Assembly: GCA_015680685.1 (NCBI GenBank)
Contig: MNCI01017913.1
Span: 2,342,544-2,406,543, forward strand
Reading direction: 5' to 3'
Length of the DNA stretch: 64,000 nt
Source: Gnetum montanum
Lineage: Eukaryota > Streptophyta > Gnetopsida > Gnetales > Gnetaceae
The position numbers and the translations under genes are program-made. Shown here piece by piece: positions 56,950-64,000 of the stretch. How positions within the stretch are numbered: the first letter of the stretch is position 1; each line of letters begins with the position of its first letter. A model generated the notes under the pieces. The model was not told where the DNA came from. It saw only the letters and a list, made by a program, of their open reading frames with translations, and did no database searches.

Positions 56950-58640
56950 TTCTCTCCTAAAGAATCTTCCTCATAGAAGATCTCAAGGTGGGTGGTATAT
57001 AGATCTTTCTCAACATCCCATGTCACCTCCTAAACACCATGACTCTCCCAAATAATAGTAATCATTACTATAATATTCTTTTTATTTTCCTTTTTAATAT
57101 ATATACTATTTTCACTAGTATTTCCTCAAATAAGGCATCTAACTATAGCTAAATTTGTTGCTAATAAATCACATGCTTGGAATTTGGAATATGTTCTAGG
57201 ACATGGAAACATAAAATACATTACAGATGTCTTGCAACTACTATAGCAATTCAAGTTAATATGTGACTTCACTAATTCATTGTTAAATTTTGAATGGTTT
57301 AATGTTTCTTTGCATTAATTTTCCCTTTCTTCCAAACCTCATCAATTATTTTAATGAAAAAACCTTTTGAAAAATCATGTAACAATAGAAAACTCTAATG
57401 GTCTCCATCTCAAATTAGCACATTTTACAAACCAATCTTGTGTAAATTTCAGCTTCTCTCCAATGGTTTTACTCTATGATATTATTTGGACCACCATGTT
57501 AGTGCTTGCTTGTTTTTTTCTTCAAATGTATTCCAACATAATGGTGTTTTACAAGGCCTATAATATAACACTTCATAGGGTGTTTCCTTCAAGCTTACCT
57601 AGTAGTGGTTATTGAATGTAGATTTTACTAATGGTAATGATTGTTCTCATCTTGATATTACATGGAAAATATCAAAACATATCCTTGAGAATCTAATTGA
57701 TTCACTCAATTTGATCATTTATCTATGTATAATATGCAAAACATAAATTCAACCTAGTTTCTATGCCTGCTTAAAAAGCCCCCATAATTGTGAAGTAAAC
57801 TTAACATTCCTAGTATTTGAAATAATTCTTATTAGCACTCCATGTAATATATCAATCTCTACTATATATAACTATGTTAGTTGTTTTACACTATCAATAG
57901 ATATTAGGTATGATCACCTAGAGGCTTAATGCTCATCTTACCAAGGTGGGGTCCTAAGAAGGTCAATGACTAAACAAAATCATAACCTTTTTTGAGTAGC
58001 TACACCTATGCTTGAACCTAGGTCTTATAACTTAAAAAACAAGCACCTTTCCATTATTCTAAGTGGTGGTCCCTACTAATAGTAGATATTATAGATAAAA
58101 AATGAAAATACTTAATTAAAAGATCTTGATAGCCAAAATAGAATCCTTTCCACTTTTGGAATAAAATATTTCCATCATAAAATCCATGTTAATAAAATCC
58201 CACTCAAGTCTAATACATCATACAAGTACAAATATCCTTTTGGTTTTTGGAGTTTTGCCTTGATCTGTTGACAAATTAGACATTGTCCACATATTTACCT
58301 ATATCTCTCATCATTCTTCACCATTAGAAATTTCTTTAAATTATCTAATATATCTTCTTGTTACTTCAATGTAACTAGTATTTTCTCATGTGGGCTTCCA
58401 ATTATTTCTTACAAAAATAAAAAAAATAGTTGTCACATATAACTTGTCTTTGAAATTAAGTACTCTTGAGTTGATTATACAATATGGTTCTTTTCCTTTT
58501 TCAATTTGATCTATGTGCTCTAGGTTCCAAGGATTTGTAGTTTATTGTATTGAACCTTCTTTTTTACACTAGATATCATCACTAAATTATTTACCTTTAT
58601 TGCTACCTTTCTTAGTACATTAGCCACAAAATTTTAGATG
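56950..58640 (-). pseudogene. E6 integrase (chromovirus-like Ty3/gypsy)
   Basis: Minus-strand integrase. The linker after RNase H (VANVLRK near 58,600) precedes a zinc-binding CxxC region near 58,270-58,300. The core includes LYIVEIDILHGVLIRII near 57,850 and, further on, SLKETPYEVLYYRPCKTPLCW near 57,545-57,610. The latter is the P-F-E-A-L-Y-G-R-C-R-T-P-L-C-W region typical of plant chromoviruses. C-terminal DICNVFYVSM lies near 57,215. The final WESHGV, stop, EVTWDVEKD (about 57,000-57,045) is the end that precedes or forms the chromodomain region. Heavily interrupted, but the order of all blocks is kept. RNase H and RT of the same element continue at 62,332. Confidence 0.85.
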
Positions 58641-59492
58641 ATGATCAACCTTAGTATTTCCTAAAAGAACCCATTCTACATTGTTTTCTATGCCAATTTA
58701 TCTTATAAATAAGAAAATAAGATAAATGAAGAAACTCTTCCTCTGTTATTCAAGCTCAAATAGATAAATACATCAACAATGAGAAGCAAAGCTTAGTCAA
58801 CTCTCCCAAGAATCTTAAAAGTCACACATATTCCCTTTAAATTTCTTAAATGAATCATAATTGGAGCATCAAAGTTCAAGACAAGATAACACTCATAAGG
58901 GATTCCCTTAATCTCTCTCAAGGGCTCTCACTCTTACCTCACACTCTCTTAAACTCTTCCTTGGTCTCTATCTTATACTCTTCCTTTAACTTTATTAAAC
59001 TCTCTTCAAGTTATAAATATTTTTTTGTGGAATTTTCATCATAATATGAGTGGCTATGACTACACTCATCTTGCACTTAGTAACCTATAAACTACTAAAA
59101 CTCATAAATTTATCACACTAATAAGATAATGAATATTTTTCTTCTATTTATGGCAACCTCCTATAGCTCATATTCTTCACATTTCAACCTCCTAAAACTT
59201 GTAGTGGTCCATAACTAACTAATCAACTTAGAAACATAAAGAATTCCTAATTACAATTGACTGTGGCTAATTTTTTCTTGTAGTAGCATGTAAGTCCTTA
59301 TTGTGACTAACTGCAAATCATAATTCCATTTAAAGCTACCTACCCAAACTAAGAAAAACATGTAAATGATTCCAAATGGATTTCCAAATACAAATACCCA
59401 CTCATGAATTTTATGACACCTTGAAAATAAGATTACATAAATAAGGCAAGTTGATGTTCTCATCATTTTCCTTCCACTTTCAAAAATGATAT
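58640..59492 (-). repeat. E7 3' LTR
   Basis: Shares with 61,425-62,331 the blocks TTATTCAAGCTCAAATAG, GCATCAAAGTTCAAGA-AAGATAAC, CTCTCACTCTTACCT and ACATAAATAAGGCAAGTTG. It also has a CTCTTNAACTCTTCC pyrimidine stretch. Confidence 0.8.
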
Positions 59493-61411
59493 TTTTTATA
59501 ACCTCTCACAAGTGAGAAGGTATCATGCCCCCATGAATCAAGACCATTAGACTTACTGTCATAATTAATATGGCTCAATGTATCAAAATCATTACCAGAA
59601 TGTGTCATACCTAGTCATAATGATTGAGGTTTTGATTTTGAGCTTTACTTGCTCTTAGAGGCTTGTCCTTATGCCTCACCATGCTTTCAATACTTTATCA
59701 TTATCTTGGAATTCCTCAATTACATCCTTATAGTGGCTTAAACCTATATTAAATGTAGAATAAAATGGTTAGGTTTCTTAATCCAACATCTCTTCTTCAC
59801 TTATTTTTTTCTCTTCTTCAATGTCTTCTTCTTAGTGTTTGAAAGTTTCTCATTCAACCTTTCTTCCTCATCAAAATCATAATGACTCGAAATGCCTTCA
59901 TTCTACCTATCCATTTCACAACCAAGACAATCAAGTTCCTAATCACACTTCACAAATTTATCCTTATTGTAATTAATATTTAACATTTCAACATTATGGA
60001 AAACTAAATCACTATCAATGTTCTTAAAATGGCAATAATGACCTTCTAACAATGACTGCTTTAATAGCCATCCTTATTACACCTAAAACTACATTACTAT
60101 TATCAAGCTTACTTTTCCTAATAATTCCATCAAAATTCACATTGCTTCTAGCATCCATAACTTAACTCAAAAATAAATCAAAATCAACATAATCATCATG
60201 ACTTACATCATCACATTTAAACAAATCATTATTAGGATGAAGTGATATACTAGCATCCATCACACTAGCATCATAATGAGAGATATTATCACCATTTATA
60301 ACGTAAAATCTTAGTCTTATCCTGTTATGGATTCTCCCATCCAACTTTAATTCGATTTTATCTTTAACATGTTGTTGGCCATCATCATCAAAACATGAAG
60401 ATTCAAGATCCTAATTAGAACTCTAGGAATTCAATGATTCCTCCTTTTTAAAAGGAATAACTAACAAGCTCTTAGTTCTACTTTAGAGGTACCAACTCAA
60501 GAAGTAGAATCTCATTCATGGCTTTAGCATCATATTCATCAAAAATAGCATCAAAGAATTCATGATTGCACATATCTTAGCTAGAAGACTCATCTATCTT
60601 CCATGCGATAATCTCAACTTGGCTTATAATCTCTTTTTTCTTATCACAATATATAAAACAATTGCAAAATAAATGAGTCTTATACCTTCCATTATTGTTC
60701 TTGATCCTTCTCAAAGACGTTCCTTGATCTTAGTCTCTCCTTTGGCTCTAATCTTTGATCTTTCATAATTCATGAAATAGAAACTCTTCTTGATTAGCAA
60801 CATACACCAACATTGAAGATCTTTTGATACCCTTCATAAAGCTCTTGGTTTCCTCCATTGAAACCTTTGAGTATTAATCATTCTCTTGCTCAATAAGAGA
60901 TACTTAAGAACTCTTTTTCTCTTTGACTTCTACTTTACCAAACCTTGCATCTTCCTTCTTTCCTTAATGAATAGAAGATATTCTCTTAGTTCTCTTATAA
61001 TTATTCAATAAATTAGCCTTCATTTCATGTATATCCCTTCTATTCTCTTTCATTCTAAGAGACTTTATTTTCATACGTTCCATACATCTAAAGGAAAAAC
61101 CTTAAAGTAATAAGAATGATATCTAGAAGTAATTTCACAAATATCCACAATGATATTCCTTTAATATAGGAAAAGATAATTTTCCTTAATAAAAAACTAC
61201 AATTCAAAAGAAATTGACTTCAAATCTCAACCTTTCAATTAAATTAATATTTAATCATAAAAGAAAATTGATCTTATAAGAATCAAAGTAATTCTTACGA
61301 ATCTTTAATAATTGAAACCCTATGTAGGTGTAAAAAATACAAGATTCTTTAAAATTCTTTCAAATCTTAAATAATATTAACACCTCTATGTGTGGTTGCA
61401 TTCAAACTAAT
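59493..61411 (-). pseudogene. E7 internal coding remnant, unknown acidic protein
   Basis: On the minus strand short open pieces align into a hydrophilic protein. A basic N-terminal part at about 60,900-61,090 (MERMKIKSLRMKENRRDIHE) is followed by a part with CNCFIYC near 60,650. An acidic stretch lies near 59,830-59,900 (HYDFDEEERLNEKLSNTKKK). It is too short and broken to name. It may be a Gag-like protein, or a protein unrelated to the helper element. Rich in aspartate, methionine and isoleucine around 60,160-60,344. Confidence 0.4.
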
Positions 61412-61424
61412 GCTTTCATACCAA
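61412..61424 (-). other. E7 primer-binding site, iMet type (decayed)
   Basis: TTGGTATGAAAGC on the minus strand, compared with TGGTATCAGAGC. Confidence 0.5.
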
Positions 61425-62331
61425 TCTAATAAGGAACTACCTCAAAAATCTCTTAAAGGACCCATTCCACATTTCCTTTTAGGTTAATTTAGCTTAGAAA
61501 AAAGGAAGAGAAATGAAGAAACTTTCCCACTATTATTCAAGCTCAAATAGTAAAATACATTAGCAATGAGACACAAACATCACTCAACTCAACCAAGGAT
61601 CTTAGAGGCCATGCATTTTACCTCTTAATCCCTCAAATGACCCATACTTGAAGCATCAAAGTTCAAGATAAGATAACATTCATAAGAAATTTTCTCAGTC
61701 TCTCTCAATTGCTCTCACTCTTACCTTTCACTCTCTTTGACTCTTCCTTAGTCTCTCTCTTAGACCTTCCCTTAGACTCTATTGAACTTTCTTTAAGCCA
61801 TGAACATCCTTTTATAGTTATTAGAATAATCCTTAGACTTTCTCAACCATTGGTCTTGCCACTAAAATTCATAATGGTTTTAAAAAATGAATTTTTATTA
61901 GATTGCAAGTAATTGTGATCACATCCACCTTTCCCTTGTCAGTCTTCAACTTTCTAGAACTTCTAACTTGCTTATACTAATAAAATCTTGAATATTTTCC
62001 TTTCATTCTTCTATCGTCTATAATCTTTTATGGCACGCATTCTCCATCTTCAAATATCCTATGGCTTGTAGTGACCTACAACTCACTGCTTAACTTAGAA
62101 ACATGAAGAATTTCTAATCACAACTACTTGTGACTTACACTAGCTTGCAAGAGCTTATTGCAACTAATTGCAACTCATAACTATCTACCAAAACTAAGAA
62201 AACATGCAAATGAATTCAAACTAATTCCAAAATATAAATATCCATGACTAAGACTTGTATGACACATTAAGAATAAGAGTACATAAATAAGGCAAGTTGG
62301 GTTCTCATTAATTTTCTTTACCTAAATGATA
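61425..62331 (-). repeat. E7 5' LTR
   Basis: Partner of 58,640-59,492. TATA box TATAAAAG on the minus strand at 61,809-61,816. It lies upstream of the pyrimidine-rich CTCTCTT stretch in plus orientation, which is GA-rich in the sense of transcription. Confidence 0.8.
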
Positions 62332-64000
62332 CTAGATAGTAAAATTGAAATCTATCAAGATTTCAATGCATCACAATTGCCTAAGGCCCAAGTATGGTAG
62401 ATTTACTAGATAGTGAAGATTCATATGATTAATCCACATTGTAACCTTTTCTCCATAGGGATAATGGCATCAAATCTTAACATAAATACGACTAATTCCA
62501 ACTCTAAATAATGCATAAGATACCTAATTTCATGTGGCTTTAGCTATCTTAAGGCATAAATAATCACCTTACCTTCCTACATAAGCATACAACCAAATCC
62601 TTCTCCTAAAGCATTTGAATATAAATCATAGAACTTGTCTACTCTTAGAGAACTTAGAATGGACATGTTCATCAATATTCTCTTAATTCATATGAAGTAT
62701 ACCTAACAAGATTATTTTTACTTGAATCTACTATCTTTTTTAGCAACTTAGTCCATGGGCTAAGTATTCTGGAAAATTCTTGACGAACTAATGATAATAT
62801 CTTGTCAATCCTAGAAAAGTTCTAACTTTACCTATTTTCTTTGATACTAGCCACTTTTCTACCACTATAATCTTCACTTGATTCACTAAAATCCTTTTTC
62901 TTTTTTAATTTCACATGTCTTAAGAATTTAATTTCCCTCTTCCAAACAGATTACTTAGAAAGCTAGGCATATAGCTAATGATCTCTCAAAGTCTAAAGCA
63001 CTCTTCTAAGATGCTCTTCATGCTCCTTATTATCCTTAGAGTAAACTAATATGTCACCTATTAAAACTATAATAAATTAGACTAAGTAAAGATGAATCAC
63101 ATTGTTCATAAGATGCATGCACATAGATGGATCATTAGTGAATTCAAAGGAAAGGCTTAGAAACTCATAATACCCATATCATGTCTTAAATATCATTTTT
63201 GTAATATCTTCCTCCTTGATTCTTACATGATGATAGCTAGATTTTAGATCTATTTTTAATTAGATTTTAACCTTCAAAAGTTGGTTAAATAAATCATTTA
63301 TGTGAGGCAATGGATATTAATTTCTGATAGTTGATTGATTCAACCACCTAAAATCAATTTGTAATCTTACGCTTCTATCATATTTCTTCACAAATAATAT
63401 CATAGTGCCCCATAGAGACATACTTGACCAAATCAATTCTTTTTTCTAATAATTTATAAATCTATATCTTAAATTTTTCCAACTTTACTACAGACATGCT
63501 ATATGTTGTATTGGAAATAGGTTCAACACTTAACTTCAAAGCAATCTCTATCTCTATTTCACATTTTAGTGGTAATCTAGATTATGCACTCTCGAACATA
63601 TCTCCAAAATCCATCACCACTTCGGAATAGTACAATTGCCCTAGTAGATTCTATAAAACTCTTTATCCTTCACATCCATATACTCAATGGGAATATAACA
63701 TTTTTTAAAGATAACTAGAAATGCACTCCATGAAATTTTACTATTTCATCAATCCTTCATATTCTTCTTTGTAGCCCACTACTAGTTAGTTACATCCTTA
63801 AATTGATGTACTATTGATGAATCCCTAATTGTTCTAGTTTTGGTGAATTAAAAGCTTAAATTAATAGTTTCTTTTACTATTTTACATTATTGAAGATCAC
63901 CATTTTTTGTGATAACTATCAACAAGTAATAATTGTTTATTAAGTCTTTCTCATCATAGGTCATCATACAATTAGTGGAAATCAACCCAAAACATATTGA
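62332..64000 (-). pseudogene. E6 reverse transcriptase and RNase H (partial at window end)
   Basis: Read leftwards: RT palm and fingers from 64,000 to about 62,900 (SINYQKLISIASHK near 63,300 in the R-L-N-K-V-T region; HASYEQCDSSLL further on). RT connection with ILMNMSILSSLRV lies near 62,670-62,700. RNase H has NALGEGFGCMLM at about 62,590-62,625, KPHEIRYLMHYLELEL near 62,490-62,540, and ends in CIEILIDFNFTI at about 62,335-62,370. This block order is that of plant chromovirus pol. The next residues of the same protein are found at 58,600, across E7. Stops and shifts are frequent. Confidence 0.85.

Larger units (their letters stand above)
58640..62331 (-). mobile_element. E7: small non-autonomous LTR retrotransposon inside E6
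   Basis: Two LTRs of about 850-900 bp (about 58,640-59,492 and 61,425-62,331) flank only 1.9 kb. A decayed iMet-type primer site TTGGTATGAAAGC on the minus strand at 61,412-61,424 sets the orientation. The interior reads as a degenerate acidic and lysine-rich protein on the minus strand, with no RT or integrase. It is inserted in E6 just between RNase H and integrase. The LTR edges are uncertain by about ten bases; a target duplication cannot be fixed. Confidence 0.7.

Noticed and set aside
57367-57615. 82-codon plus-strand open frame
   Set aside because: It is antisense to the E6 integrase segment that is clearly recognisable on the minus strand.

Overview
The window is nuclear DNA of a plant with a large, repeat-filled genome. 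No intact host gene, rRNA gene or functional tRNA gene is visible. Nearly everything that can be identified is a decayed transposable element: Ty3/gypsy LTR retrotransposons, RTE-type LINE tails, tRNA-derived SINEs and a probable copia-type LTR. The great age of the copies (LTR pairs differ at roughly one base in five or six, mostly by transitions), the deep nesting, and the high frequency of TAG stops where related copies have glutamine fit a gymnosperm such as a conifer best. That assignment is inference. All reading frames longer than 60 codons are fragments of element genes or shadows of them.

Layout. (1) 1-14,912: a minus-strand Ty3/gypsy element, E2. Its integrase lies at 1-651 and its RNase H, RT, protease, gag, PBS and 5' LTR at 9,036-14,912. 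It is split by E1 (652-9,030, plus strand), which has LTRs of about 1.5 kb, gag and protease, no RT or integrase, and a large array of about 33-bp repeats. (2) 14,913-16,786: SINE copies and two RTE LINE 3' ends. The second LINE is cut in mid-frame by E3 and resumes at 40,042. (3) E3 (16,787-40,036, minus) has LTR, gag, protease, a spacer and ORF3, without RT or integrase. It is split by E4 (21,600-34,558, plus), the most complete element: LTR, gag, protease, RT, RNase H, integrase, ORF3 and LTR, with a perfect 5-bp target duplication CCAAA. (4) 40,042-46,220: LINE tail, SINEs, an 88-bp tandem repeat with an inverted copy 2.5 kb away, and unassigned AT-rich DNA. (5) E5 (46,221-55,704, minus; target duplication ATGGG) has the same RT-less plan as E3 and sits inside a copia-type LTR. 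(6) 56,112-64,000: a minus-strand chromovirus-like gypsy element, E6, with 3' LTR, integrase, RNase H and RT. It is split between RNase H and integrase by E7, a small LTR element with no recognisable pol.

How the parts relate. E2, E3, E4 and E5 belong to one superfamily. Shared features are LTR ends of the type TGATGA...TCATCA, PBS sites like the 3' end of tRNA-Asp, similar Gag proteins and similar proteases. E3, E4 and E5 also share a long ORF3 downstream. E4 carries the full pol, whereas E3 and E5 independently show the same structure without RT, RNase H and integrase. They therefore look like a real non-autonomous lineage that was probably mobilised in trans by E4-like relatives. Counting E1 and E7, four of the six LTR elements whose internal region lies wholly or mostly in the window lack recognisable polymerase genes. 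All coordinates of degenerate boundaries are approximate, and all comparisons were made by eye.
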